From Acetohalobium arabaticum DSM 5501 (GTDB taxonomy: Bacteria; Bacillota; Halanaerobiia; Halobacteroidales; Acetohalobiaceae): a stretch of 64,000 nucleotides of DNA. The first letter of the stretch is position 1, and each line of letters opens with the position of its first letter. Shown here one piece after another: positions 52,304 to 60,260 of this stretch. The notes beneath the pieces were generated by a model that ran no database searches, was not told the origin of the DNA, and saw only the letters and a program-made list of their open reading frames with translations. Location of the stretch: positions 1,822,043 through 1,886,042 of the forward strand of contig NC_014378.1 in assembly GCF_000144695.1 (NCBI RefSeq), written 5' to 3'. The position numbers and the translations under genes are program-made.

Positions 52304-53599
52304 TTGATCTGGAATAAAGAGTATGAAGCAATTGAGCGTAAAGAATTAACTAACCTACAAGTGAGAAGACTACAGCAAACAATACAGAGAATTTATGAAA
52401 ATGTTCCTTTTTATAGAAGGAAATTAGACGAAAAGGGAGTTGCAGCAGAAGATATTACTTCCTTATCTGATTTATCCAAACTCCCATTCACTACTAAAGA
52501 TGATCTGCGTGATAACTATCCATTCGATTTATTTGCAGTATCATTAGACGAAATTGTTAGAATCCATTCTTCTTCTGGAACTACTGGTAAGCCTACAGTT
52601 GTTGGCTATACAGAAGAGGATATTGAAATCTGGACTGAATTGATTGCTAGGACTATGACTGCTGCCGGAATTCAAAAGGGAGATATTGTCCAGAATGCCT
52701 TTGGATACGGTCTATTCACCGGCGGTTTAGGAATTCATTACGGAGCAGAAGAAGTAGGAGCCTCAGTAGTCCCTATCTCCGGCGGTAATACTAAACGACA
52801 GATTAAATTAATGGATGATTTCGGCAGTACAGCTCTGCTCTGTACTCCATCCTATGCTCTCTATATTGCAGAGGTGGCTGAAGAGTTAGGCTTCGATATC
52901 AAAAATTCAGAACTTCAAGCAGGTATCTTCGGTGCTGAACCATGGTCAGACAGTATGCGCGATGAGATTGAAGACTTATTAAACATTACAGCAATCGATA
53001 TTTATGGATTAAGTGAGGTCATCGGCCCCGGAGTTGCTACCGAATGCCAGGCTCAGAATGGACTACATATTTTTGAGGATCACTTCATTCCCGAAGTGAT
53101 AGATCCAGAAACTGGTGAAAAATTAGGATACGGTAAGCAGGGAGAATTAGTCTTTACTACTATTACCAAGACCGGTCTACCGGTAATTAGATATAGAACT
53201 AAAGATATTTCGGTACTCCATAAAGAAAAATGCAGCTGCGGCCGTACCTTAGTTAGAATGGAGCGAGTCAGCGGCCGCGTCGATGATATGTTAATCATCC
53301 GCGGAGTCAATGTCTTCCCCTCTCAGATTGAGAGTGTATTACTGGATATCAGCGAAACTGAGCCCCATTATCAATTAATAGTTGAACGAGAAGGACGATT
53401 GGATAAATTAGAGATTCAGGTTGAAGTCTCTGATAAGATCTTTTCCGATGAAGTTCGGCGCCTGGAAGAGTTAGAACGAAAGATTCACCATGAAATTGAA
53501 AGTGTCTTAGGCATTTCAGTTCAGGTTAAATTGGTAGAGCCAAATACTATTCCCCGCAGTGAAGGAAAAGCAAAACGAGTAATTGATAAGCGAAAATAA
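52304..53599 (+). CDS. paaK: Phenylacetate-CoA ligase
   Basis: Adenylate-forming enzyme that makes aryl-acetyl-CoA from acid, ATP and CoA. The P-loop-type [16 protein letters not shown] lies near residue 90. The hinge and C-terminal motifs are [40 protein letters not shown] and the catalytic Lys region [12 protein letters not shown]. 431 residues is normal. The start is TTG with AAGGAGG 7 bases upstream. In anaerobes it commonly pairs with indolepyruvate oxidoreductase in aromatic amino acid fermentation; that enzyme is not in the window. Confidence 0.94.
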   Translation: MIWNKEYEAIERKELTNLQVRRLQQTIQRIYENVPFYRRKLDEKGVAAEDITSLSDLSKLPFTTKDDLRDNYPFDLFAVSLDEIVRIHSSSGTTGKPTVVGYTEEDIEIWTELIARTMTAAGIQKGDIVQNAFGYGLFTGGLGIHYGAEEVGASVVPISGGNTKRQIKLMDDFGSTALLCTPSYALYIAEVAEELGFDIKNSELQAGIFGAEPWSDSMRDEIEDLLNITAIDIYGLSEVIGPGVATECQAQNGLHIFEDHFIPEVIDPETGEKLGYGKQGELVFTTITKTGLPVIRYRTKDISVLHKEKCSCGRTLVRMERVSGRVDDMLIIRGVNVFPSQIESVLLDISETEPHYQLIVEREGRLDKLEIQVEVSDKIFSDEVRRLEELERKIHHEIESVLGISVQVKLVEPNTIPRSEGKAKRVIDKRK

Positions 53600-53620
53600 G
53601 AAGAAAGGGGTTACAACCAA

Positions 53621-54052
53621 ATGAAAGTAAAACAGATCTCTATTTTTCTAGAGAACAAATCAGGTAGGTTAGCTGATGTAACTACTGTTTTGGGAAAAGA
53701 AGATATCAATATCAGGGCCCTTTCAATTGCTGATACATCTGATTTCGGCATTCTGAGACTGATCGTTGACCAGCCTAAAAAAGCTCTAGAAATTTTAAAG
53801 GCTAAAAACTTCACAGTCAGCGAAACTGAAGTAATTGCTGTCGAAGTTAGCGATGATCCTGGAGGCCTATCGCAGGCATTGGCAGCTTTGAAAGAGGAAA
53901 ATATAAATATTGAATATATGTATGCCTTCATTGAAAAGTCCTCAGAAGATGCTTTAGTAGTCTTTAGAGTTGAAGAGATATCAGCCGCAATATCAGTTCT
54001 AGAAGAAAAGGGATTTAACCTTCTAAAGGCTGAAGAAGTTTATAAATTATAA
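53621..54052 (+). CDS. Tandem ACT-domain protein
   Basis: Two ACT domains in 143 residues: QISIFLENKSGRLADVTTVLGKEDINIRALSIADTSDFGILRLIVD and AVEVSDDPGGLSQALAALKEENINIEYMYAFIE. No catalytic domain is attached. This small protein is usually encoded next to paaK and is thought to bind an amino acid to sense or regulate aromatic amino acid metabolism. It lies 21 bp after paaK and is followed by a strong terminator. Confidence 0.9.
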   Translation: MKVKQISIFLENKSGRLADVTTVLGKEDINIRALSIADTSDFGILRLIVDQPKKALEILKAKNFTVSETEVIAVEVSDDPGGLSQALAALKEENINIEYMYAFIEKSSEDALVVFRVEEISAAISVLEEKGFNLLKAEEVYKL

Positions 54053-54060
54053 TCATCAAG

Positions 54061-54093
54061 AGTCGTATGCTAGTTAGCATACGACTTTTTTAT
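54061..54093 (+). terminator. Terminator of the paaK-ACT operon
   Basis: A 12-bp perfect inverted repeat AGTCGTATGCTA/TAGCATACGACT followed by TTTTTTATT on the plus strand, just after the ACT gene stop. Confidence 0.92.
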
Positions 54094-54198
54094 TAATCTA
54101 TTCTTGAGTAGATAAAAAACTTCTTTAATTTACAGACTATATCACAATAGCCTATTAAACCAAAGAAGCAGTCATCTACCTATCATATTTTTATCCCC

Positions 54199-54582
54199 CT
54201 AATCACACTGTGGACAGACCTGCTGGCCCCAGCGGTGTCTTCCATTTTTCTGTTTAGGATTAAAATCACTACCACATTTTGCACAGCGCGGCTTAAACCT
54301 ATAATTACCTCCTCGAAATTTAAGTGACTTTCCTTCAATTAAAGCATCAGTAATCTTTTTTCTTGCTTCAGTCAAAATACGTTGAAAAGTCGGCCGCGAA
54401 ACTTCCATCCGTTCAGATGCTTCTTGCTGCGTTAAATCTTCTTTATCCTTGAGCCGAATCGCTTCTACTTCTTCAATAGTAAGGCTAACCTCTTTTAATT
54501 CCCGCTTAGGAATGCCTACTGGCTTAAAAAACTTAACTTCTGGTATATAACCAACCCGACGTTCTTTAGGTGGACGTCCCAT
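54199..54582 (-). CDS. DUF134 family DNA-binding protein
   Basis: 127 residues. A sigma-70-region-4-like helix-turn-helix (LTQQEASERMEVSRPTFQRILTEARKKI, about 50-78) is preceded by the family start GRPPKERRVGYIPEVKFFKPVG and followed by a C-terminal zinc-ribbon-like CAKCGSDF...QQVCPQC. DUF134 proteins are often encoded with DiNase, MinD and DUF5320 genes, as here, so it may regulate the metal-cluster island. It has its own promoter. Confidence 0.88.
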   Translation of the reverse strand: MGRPPKERRVGYIPEVKFFKPVGIPKRELKEVSLTIEEVEAIRLKDKEDLTQQEASERMEVSRPTFQRILTEARKKITDALIEGKSLKFRGGNYRFKPRCAKCGSDFNPKQKNGRHRWGQQVCPQCD

Positions 54583-54630
54583 ATTATCAACTCCATTCTC
54601 ATTTAATTCATTTAGATTAATTATATTATT

Positions 54631-54658
54631 ATTATATCATATTCCTAGTAGATATCAA
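54631..54658 (-). promoter_or_regulatory. Promoter of the DUF134 gene
   Basis: Minus strand TTGATA, a 16-base spacer and TATAAT, about 50 bp before the ATG. Unlike three other promoters in the island it lacks the TATG(A/T)TCA spacer sequence. Confidence 0.65.
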
Positions 54659-54683
54659 TCAAGAGAGATCACTATTATTTATC

Positions 54684-54724
54684 AAAAAAAATAGCCTACC
54701 TGAAAATTAGGTAGGCTATTTTTA
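54684..54724. terminator. Bidirectional terminator between DUF134 and DUF5320 genes
   Basis: A 12-bp perfect inverted repeat AATAGCCTACCT/AGGTAGGCTATT (7-base loop) with an A run on the left and a T run on the right, so it can end transcription from either side. It lies directly past the DUF5320 gene stop. Confidence 0.9.
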
Positions 54725-54728
54725 CTAA

Positions 54729-55076
54729 TTATTCTTTATTATCATCTTTTAATTCTAAAATTCGTTCCTGAATTGCTTCTAACTCATTTTCTAATGCTTC
54801 TTTTTCTTGCTGTAAATAATTAACTTCTGCTTCTGTTTGATCTACATTGGAATTATTAACTGGACGTGGACGGTAGGCTGGTGTTCTTCTACGACCCATT
54901 GCTCGTCTACCAGCACCGCGTCTGCCCATGCCGCGGCCGCGTCCTAAACCTCTTCCCATTCCTCGTCTAGGACCATCATTCATATAACCTGGCACATTAT
55001 AACCTGCACAAAAACCAGCACCTCTACCTGTCATAGGGCCAAATCCTTCTGGACCTGTTCCGTCTCCGCAAGGCAT
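54729..55076 (-). CDS. DUF5320 domain protein
   Basis: 115 residues. The N-terminus MPCGDGTGPEGFGPMTGRGAGFCAGYNVPGYMN is the DUF5320 hallmark, followed by a Gly/Arg-rich region (GRGLGRGRGMGRRGAGRRAMGRRR) and a C-terminal coiled coil (VNYLQQEKEALENELEAIQERILELK). The ATG at 55076 has AAGGAG 8 bases upstream; GTG and ATG codons just before it overlap that site. Function is unknown. It has its own promoter with the island operator plus a second copy of the operator near the start of transcription. Confidence 0.88.
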   Translation of the reverse strand: MPCGDGTGPEGFGPMTGRGAGFCAGYNVPGYMNDGPRRGMGRGLGRGRGMGRRGAGRRAMGRRRTPAYRPRPVNNSNVDQTEAEVNYLQQEKEALENELEAIQERILELKDDNKE

Positions 55077-55102
55077 CTGCATCACTCCTTACTTTATTTT
55101 TT

Positions 55103-55116
55103 TGATCATTTGTTCA
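55103..55116. promoter_or_regulatory. Second operator-like site before the DUF5320 gene
   Basis: TGATCATTTGTTCA, with TGA and TCA arms like the sites at the three shared promoters. It lies just downstream of the -10 (55127-55132), a position suited to repression. Confidence 0.5.
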
Positions 55117-55126
55117 TTACAACTTT

Positions 55127-55155
55127 ATTATAACGTATTTATGATCATATGTCAA
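55127..55155 (-). promoter_or_regulatory. Shared-operator promoter a (DUF5320 gene)
   Basis: Minus strand TTGACA, a 17-base spacer and TATAAT. The -35 runs into TATGATCAT, giving TTGACATATGATCA, the same 14 bases as at the DiNase operon promoter. Confidence 0.8.
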
Positions 55156-55190
55156 GAAGTAATCTAATATTTCACACTTGCCTCTTTATT

Positions 55191-55223
55191 TAAAAATCGG
55201 CTTCCGAATTAACGGAAGCCGAT
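55191..55223 (-). terminator. Terminator after the Mrp-like gene
   Basis: An 11-bp perfect stem ATCGGCTTCCG/CGGAAGCCGAT with a 6-base loop, followed by TTTTT on the minus strand. It ends the DiNase-MinD-MinD-DiNase-Mrp operon. Confidence 0.9.
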
Positions 55224-55228
55224 CAAAA

Positions 55229-56023
55229 CTAGAGATGCTTATCCATAATTTTCTTAGCAATAGAGATAAATTCTTTACTTACATCTGACTCAGGCTCTTC
55301 CAGTATAATTGATTTTCCTTGGTCACTATCTTCTCTAACTGCTGGTAATAAAGGTAACTCACCTAGAAGTTCTGTTTCCAATCTCTCAGCCATGGCTTTA
55401 CCTCCGCCTTGACCGAAGATATACTCTTTATTCCCACAGTCAGAACATTGATAATAAGACATATTCTCTACTACTCCTAATGTTTCACATTCCAATTTAT
55501 CGGCCATTTTTCCAATTCGACCGGCTACATTAGTAGCTGCAATCTGAGGAGTAGTTACAATCACTATCTCCGAATCAGGCAACTGCTGCATAATATTTAA
55601 CGGCATATCACCGGTACCCGGCGGTAAATCAAATAATAGATAATCCAGTTCTCCCCACTGCACTTCTGTCATGAACTGTTCTAAAATTCCATGCAGCATA
55701 GGTGCCCGCCAGATAATAGGATCTTCTTCTTGAACTAAAGATCCCATCGACATAACCTTAATCCCTTTAGCAACCGGTGGCTTTAACTTTTTATCATCTA
55801 TGCCCTCTGGTTCTTCTGTTAAACCTAGAATTCTGGGAATACTAAATCCTCGAATATCAGCATCGATAATTCCTACTTTTTTACCTAATTCACTTAAAGA
55901 AACTGCCAAATTTACAGTTATAGTAGACTTACCTACACCGCCTTTCCCGCTGGCTACTGAAATCATCCCTTCATTTACACTACCGTATTCCAGTTTGAAT
56001 TTTCCATCCTCTAATTCATACAT
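55229..56023 (-). CDS. Mrp/NBP35-type Fe-S cluster carrier ATPase
   Basis: 264 residues. Deviant Walker A GKGGVGKS at 26-33, DADIRGFSIPRILGL (switch I), LLFDLPPGTGDMPL (Walker B-like) and a C-terminal CSDCG pair (about 198-201) that bridges an Fe-S cluster between two subunits in this family. It has no N-terminal MIP18-like domain. It is the last gene of the island operon and probably hands clusters to target proteins. Confidence 0.9.
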   Translation of the reverse strand: MYELEDGKFKLEYGSVNEGMISVASGKGGVGKSTITVNLAVSLSELGKKVGIIDADIRGFSIPRILGLTEEPEGIDDKKLKPPVAKGIKVMSMGSLVQEEDPIIWRAPMLHGILEQFMTEVQWGELDYLLFDLPPGTGDMPLNIMQQLPDSEIVIVTTPQIAATNVAGRIGKMADKLECETLGVVENMSYYQCSDCGNKEYIFGQGGGKAMAERLETELLGELPLLPAVREDSDQGKSIILEEPESDVSKEFISIAKKIMDKHL

Positions 56024-56046
56024 TATTGACTATCCCTCCTTCAAAT

Positions 56047-56400
56047 TTAGTGGTCACAGTCATGTTCATCATGGTCACAGATATCTCCTTCTGCATCCAA
56101 GTTTCCAGCTAAATACTCTTCAATAGCTTCATCTACCACACCAGTTACACCAGTCTCTGATTCAATTCCGTTCTGATCGAATAAATCTTTAGCTCTACGT
56201 CCCATTCCTCCAGCTAAAACAACATCTACATTACGTTCATTCAGATACTTAGGCAAAAATCCCGGTTTATGGCCTGGATTTTCAATTAATTCTTTACTCT
56301 TTATTTCATCTCCATCAGCTTCTACAATAGTATACTGCGGACAGCGACCAAAGTGTTGTGCTACATTATCACCATCAGTAGGTACTGCTATCTTTTTCAT
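56047..56400 (-). CDS. DiNase (NifX/NifB-type) family protein with His/Asp-rich tail
   Basis: 117 residues. The dinitrogenase iron-molybdenum cofactor fold: KIAVPTDGDNVAQHFGRCPQYTIVEADGDEI, LNERNVDVVLAGGMGRRAKDLFDQNGIE and VDEAIEEYLAG. The tail CDHDEHDCDH has four His-type ligands with Asp and Cys and should bind metal. ATG at 56400 has AAGGAG 8 bases upstream. It overlaps no nif gene; in sulfate reducers related proteins form a metal-cluster (orange protein) complex with MinD ATPases. Confidence 0.88.
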   Translation of the reverse strand: MKKIAVPTDGDNVAQHFGRCPQYTIVEADGDEIKSKELIENPGHKPGFLPKYLNERNVDVVLAGGMGRRAKDLFDQNGIESETGVTGVVDEAIEEYLAGNLDAEGDICDHDEHDCDH

Positions 56401-56405
56401 CAAAA

Positions 56406-57272
56406 TCACTCCTTAAGTTTATTATTTACTCTCTTCCAGATCCCTTTTAAAGCAGCCGTTACTCTACTTTCAGGATTATAATCAACAATTAATTCTCCCT
56501 GACGCATTGCCTCTACTACTTTTGAATCAAAGGGAATCTTACCTGCTAACATAATATCCTGCTGCTGGCAGAATTCTTCTATCTCAACAGTTATATCTTC
56601 ATTTAAATCAGATTTATTGATAATTACTAAAGCATTAATTCCAAAATGTTCAGTTACCTGTAAAACTCGTTTTAAATCAGCCAGTCCAGACTTAGTCGGC
56701 TCTGTTACAATCAGAGTCATATCAGCTCCATTTAAAGAAGCAACAACCGGACATCCAATTCCCGGGGAACCATCGATCAAGACTAAATCCTTTTCCTGTT
56801 CTTTAGCAATCTCTTCTGCTTTCTGGCTTACTTCACTAACTAACTTTCCCGAATTTTCAGCTCCAATTCCCAGTTTAGCATGAACCATAGGCCCAAATCG
56901 TGAACGGGATAAGAAAATATTCCCTGTCTTTTCTACAGTAAGCTGTAAGGCATCAGTAGGACACTTAGCTGCACATAAACCGCATCCCTCACACTTAACT
57001 TCATCTATTTCATAATCATCAGTTACTGCTCCAAAATTACAGAGCTTCTTACAGAGGCCGCAGTCAATACATTCTTCTTCATCTTTAACTGCCACTTTAC
57101 CACCTTTATAGCTCTGCTCCTCTAAAATTTTAGGTTTCATTAACAGATGCATATTAGGTGCATCTACATCACAATCAGCCAAGACTAAATCTTGGGCTAA
57201 AGCAGTTAAATTGGCAGTTACTATTGTCTTACCGGTACCGCCTTTACCGCTAATCACTGTTACTTTCTTCAT
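56406..57272 (-). CDS. MinD-type ATPase with two inserted 4Fe-4S ferredoxin motifs, copy 1
   Basis: 288 residues. Deviant Walker A GKGGTGKT at 9-16, then an inserted ferredoxin domain (about 60-110) with CIDCGLCKKLCNFGAV and CEGCGLCAAKCPTDAL, and the ATPase core resumed by LVLIDGSPGIGCPV. Family members bind Fe-S clusters and pair with DiNase proteins. It overlaps both neighbours by 4 bp, so it should be made in equal amounts with them. Confidence 0.9.
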   Translation of the reverse strand: MKKVTVISGKGGTGKTIVTANLTALAQDLVLADCDVDAPNMHLLMKPKILEEQSYKGGKVAVKDEEECIDCGLCKKLCNFGAVTDDYEIDEVKCEGCGLCAAKCPTDALQLTVEKTGNIFLSRSRFGPMVHAKLGIGAENSGKLVSEVSQKAEEIAKEQEKDLVLIDGSPGIGCPVVASLNGADMTLIVTEPTKSGLADLKRVLQVTEHFGINALVIINKSDLNEDITVEIEEFCQQQDIMLAGKIPFDSKVVEAMRQGELIVDYNPESRVTAALKGIWKRVNNKLKE

Positions 57273-58111
57273 TCTACCACCTTCTTTGCTTCACAAACAA
57301 CTTCTTGAAAATGCTCACGCCACTCAGGCATCTCTTCTACAAAAGGAATCCCTTCTGAATAGAGTTCAGCTATCTCCCGCTGAAATGGAATCCGCAGTAG
57401 AATTGGAATTCCTTCTACATTACAGTACTCTTCAATAATCCCGTCTCCATCTTCTTCAGAACGATTAATAACTACACCGTAAGGCTTTTTAAGCTTTTTG
57501 ACTACCTCTACTGCCATCTTAAGATCATGGAGACCAAAGGGGGTAGGTTCAGTAACCAGAATACAGTAATCACTATCAGTAACCGCCTCTACAGTAGGAC
57601 AGGTAGTCCCTGGAGGCGCATCCATAATTACTGTTTTATCTTCATTAGTATACTCCTTTAACTTTTCAATCACCGGTACCGCTGATATCTCACCGATATT
57701 CAATTCACCCTGCCAGAACTCTAAACCATTAATATCAGGATCCCATCTAATCTCTCCTGTCTTTCTATCTTTAGCTGTAATAGCCTCTTCAGGACAGATA
57801 TGTTTACAACCGCCGCAGCTGTGGCATAATTTAGGAAAAACCATTAAATTATCACCAAATAGAGCTAAAGCATTATATTCACAGAAATCTATACACTGCT
57901 GGCAATTCGTACATTTCTCCTCATCAATCTCTGGTACTTCCCGCAGAACCAATTCAGATCTATCAGCAAAATCCGGTTTAACAAAGATATAAGAATTCGG
58001 TTCTTCTACATCAGCATCGATAAACTGTACATTATCCAATGATAAAGCTAAATTGGTAGCTACAGTAGTCTTACCTGTACCTCCTTTGCCGCTTAAAACA
58101 GTTATCTTCAT
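57269..58111 (-). CDS. MinD-type ATPase with two inserted 4Fe-4S ferredoxin motifs, copy 2
   Basis: 280 residues and a paralogue of the preceding protein. Walker A GKGGTGKT at 8-15, DADVEEPNSYIFVKP, then inserted clusters CTNCQQCIDFCEYNAL and CHSCGGCKHICPEEAI, and the core TVIMDAPPGTTCPTVEAV. Two such ATPases probably form a heterodimer, as in sulfate-reducer orange-protein operons. It overlaps copy 1 by 4 bp. Confidence 0.9.
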   Translation of the reverse strand: MKITVLSGKGGTGKTTVATNLALSLDNVQFIDADVEEPNSYIFVKPDFADRSELVLREVPEIDEEKCTNCQQCIDFCEYNALALFGDNLMVFPKLCHSCGGCKHICPEEAITAKDRKTGEIRWDPDINGLEFWQGELNIGEISAVPVIEKLKEYTNEDKTVIMDAPPGTTCPTVEAVTDSDYCILVTEPTPFGLHDLKMAVEVVKKLKKPYGVVINRSEEDGDGIIEEYCNVEGIPILLRIPFQREIAELYSEGIPFVEEMPEWREHFQEVVCEAKKVVE

Positions 58112-58130
58112 GACTAATCATCCTATCTAT

Positions 58131-58493
58131 TTATCCCATGTGCCCGGGATTAGTTGGGTTATCTAACTTATCTAACTCTCCAGCCTTATAGGCTTCAACT
58201 ACTTCTTTTAGGCTTCCTCCATCTACAGTATATATATCAATCCCAGCAGATTGTAGTGCCTTAAAAGCTTTAGGTCCTACCTTTACTGAAATTAACTCCT
58301 CTACTCCTTGGTCTGATACCATTTGAGCTGCTTCAATACCTGCTCCACTAGAAGCATTAGCAGCAGAATTATCTATAAATTCTACCTCCATTGATTCTGA
58401 ATCAATGATAGCAAAATAAGAAGCCCGTCCAAAACGCGGGTCTACTTCCGTTTCTAGTCCTGTATTATTACTAGCAGTTACTGCAATCTTCAT
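58131..58493 (-). CDS. DiNase (NifX/NifB-type) family protein
   Basis: 120 residues: KIAVTASNNTGLETEVDPRFGRASYFAIIDSESMEVEFIDN, GAGIEAAQMVSDQGVEELISVKVGPKAFKALQSAGIDIYTVD and a Pro/Gly-rich end. The ATG at 58493 has AAGGAG upstream; the open frame continues 26 codons further back but those would overlap the promoter. It leads the operon from the shared-operator promoter b. It lacks the His-rich tail of the second DiNase protein. Confidence 0.9.
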   Translation of the reverse strand: MKIAVTASNNTGLETEVDPRFGRASYFAIIDSESMEVEFIDNSAANASSGAGIEAAQMVSDQGVEELISVKVGPKAFKALQSAGIDIYTVDGGSLKEVVEAYKAGELDKLDNPTNPGHMG

Positions 58494-58542
58494 TAATACC
58501 AACTCCTTTTTTATATTTGTTGCTGACTTGAAACACAGGAAC

Positions 58543-58571
58543 ATTATAACATAGTTTTGATCATATGTCAA
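58543..58571 (-). promoter_or_regulatory. Shared-operator promoter b (DiNase-MinD-Mrp operon)
   Basis: Minus strand TTGACA, 17-base spacer, TATAAT, with the sequence TTGACATATGATCAA covering the -35 and start of the spacer, identical in 14 bases to promoter a. Confidence 0.82.
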
Positions 58572-58717
58572 TAAATATTAGATTATTCTCAGCTGAATTT
58601 TTCATATATCACTTAATTGATATAAAGTTGCAGTTTCCCAAAATTAATCTTAAGCTAACACCTATGATAATCACTTATATTATTAGGAAAACTGAAATAT
58701 TTATTCTCAATTACTAT

Positions 58718-59179
58718 TCACGAATTACTTCTACATTCTTTACAATATCCATATATCTGCAGCGAATAATCTGTAATTTGAAACTCTTTAGTCTCCATTA
58801 CTTCTTCTTTTAGACCATCAGGAAGAAAATTCTCAATCTCCATAACTTTACCGCATGATTCACAGATTAAATGGTGATGTTTAAGTTTATCTCCAAATAT
58901 GAATTCATATTTAGCTGACTTATCATCAAAATTCCGCTTTACAACTACTCCCAACTCTTCAAGCAAGTCTAGATTGCGATAGATTGTTGCTAGTCCAATA
59001 AAATCATTCTTTTCTTTAATTAAACTATAGATATCATCCACCGAAAGATGTTGGTCACTATTTTCAATAAGTGTCTCAAGAATAACCTTTCGCTGTGAAG
59101 TCAAATGTAAGTCTGTCTGCCACCGTATATCACTTATAATTCCTCTAACTTTTGAGTCTTTCTCGGTCTTTAATGCCAT
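58718..59179 (-). CDS. Fur family regulator of the metal-cluster island
   Basis: 153 residues, a second Fur-family protein distinct from the one by feoB. Winged helix (TSQRKVILETLIENSDQHLSVDDIYSLI; FIGLATIYRNLDLLEELGVV), metal domain with DKLKHHHLICESCGKVMEIEN and a final CKEC pair. GGAGGAG precedes the ATG. Its own promoter carries the same operator-like sequence as the two nearby promoters, so it may control itself and the island. PerR, Zur or Fur type cannot be decided from sequence. Confidence 0.88.
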   Translation of the reverse strand: MALKTEKDSKVRGIISDIRWQTDLHLTSQRKVILETLIENSDQHLSVDDIYSLIKEKNDFIGLATIYRNLDLLEELGVVVKRNFDDKSAKYEFIFGDKLKHHHLICESCGKVMEIENFLPDGLKEEVMETKEFQITDYSLQIYGYCKECRSNS

Positions 59180-59211
59180 ATAAACTCCTCCTATTATGTC
59201 CTGGTAATTAT

Positions 59212-59240
59212 ATTATAACCACTTTTTGAACATATGTCAA
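59212..59240 (-). promoter_or_regulatory. Shared-operator promoter c (Fur-family gene)
   Basis: Minus strand TTGACA, 17-base spacer, TATAAT. The -35 and spacer start read TTGACATATGTTCAA, one base different from promoters a and b in the first 14. Confidence 0.82.
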
Positions 59241-59251
59241 TAATAGACCAA

Positions 59252-59286
59252 AATAAAAAGCTACCAATAATAAAATATTGATAGCT
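59252..59286 (-). terminator. Terminator after the GntR-family gene
   Basis: An 11-bp stem (AGCTATCAATA with TATTGGTAGCT; one G-T pair) and a TTTTTATTTT tract on the minus strand, 43 bp past the regulator stop. Confidence 0.82.
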
Positions 59287-59328
59287 ACTTAACTTTATGT
59301 CTTGATGATAAAGTTACCGATTATAAAT

Positions 59329-60039
59329 TTATTTCATTAATTTTTCTAGCTCATTCTTTGTTGTTTCTAAGTGATTATACATACTTTCTCGAGCCAGCTG
59401 CGGTTTTTTTGCAGCTATATTTTCATAAATCTTTTTATGCTGTTTATATAACATCTCATTATTACCTTCAACAGTAAATAATTTCTGTCTACTTTGACCA
59501 ATAGCTTGAATCAACAGATCAGAAATAGTATACATAACTTTAGTAAACATCTGATTATGTGTGGCTTTAACTATTGCAATATGGAATTTAACATCTGCTT
59601 GATCCCCTAATCTACCTTCTTTGACATCCTGTTCCATATCCTGAATGACTTCACCTATTCTTTCAATATCTTCTTCAGTAGCCCGTTTAGTTGCCAAAGC
59701 AGCACTTTCAACCTCTAATATTTTTCTAACCTCTATTAATTCAAACACATTATCTGTATCTCCAGCCAGAATTAAAGCTAACGGCTCCACTACTTTATCT
59801 TCTTTCATCTCTTTAATAAAGGTTCCCTCTCCTGGCCTACTTTCAATTAAACCTAACATTTCCAACACACTAAATGCTTCTCTAATGGAAGCGCGGCTGA
59901 CATCTAATTCTTCGGCCATAGCCCGTTCTGACATCAATTTATCTCCCGGCTCTAAAGTTCCATCAGTAATTAATTCCCGAATCTGTTCTATTATCTGTTG
60001 ATAAATTCTCTTATTTTTAATCGGTTTAAAAATTGACAT
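59329..60039 (-). CDS. FadR/LldR-type GntR family regulator
   Basis: 236 residues. The N-terminal GntR winged helix (IYQQIIEQIRELITDGTLEPGDKLMSERAMAEELDVSRASIREAFSVLEMLGLIESRPGEGTFI) is followed by an all-helical FCD ligand-binding domain (ILEVESAALATKRATEEDIERI; DVKFHIAIVKATHNQMF; HKKIYENIAAKKPQLARESMYNHL). The His and Asp residues of the FCD metal/ligand site are in place. It lies downstream of lactate genes, so lactate-dependent control is likely. Confidence 0.88.
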   Translation of the reverse strand: MSIFKPIKNKRIYQQIIEQIRELITDGTLEPGDKLMSERAMAEELDVSRASIREAFSVLEMLGLIESRPGEGTFIKEMKEDKVVEPLALILAGDTDNVFELIEVRKILEVESAALATKRATEEDIERIGEVIQDMEQDVKEGRLGDQADVKFHIAIVKATHNQMFTKVMYTISDLLIQAIGQSRQKLFTVEGNNEMLYKQHKKIYENIAAKKPQLARESMYNHLETTKNELEKLMK

Positions 60040-60175
60040 ACTTTCTCTCTCCTATCTAGTTGCTAACTCAACCCTTTTAATTTAAATCTAAATAAATATT
60101 AGTCACATTAATTATTTGTTTCTATAATAAAGTAAATTATTCCTGCTATATCTGAAAAATTAATTAAGAAATACA

Positions 60176-60214
60176 AAATAAAAGAGATTCTCTATATGAT
60201 ATAGAGAATCTCTT
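60176..60214 (-). terminator. Terminator after larA
   Basis: A near-perfect inverted repeat of about 16 bases, AAGAGATTCTCTATAT and its complement, followed by TTTTATTTT on the minus strand. It separates larA from the regulator gene. Confidence 0.9.
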
Positions 60215-60260
60215 GGTAAAAAATCAGTTGTAAACTTTCTATCTAGAAAAAATATTTAAA

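Noticed and set aside
58616-58700. Possible partial copy of the repeat flank (TTGATATAAAGTTGCAGTTT) after the Fur-family gene
   Set aside because: Only about 18 bases resemble the flank of copy 3 (41690-41706), and the 147-bp body is absent. It may be chance or a relic.
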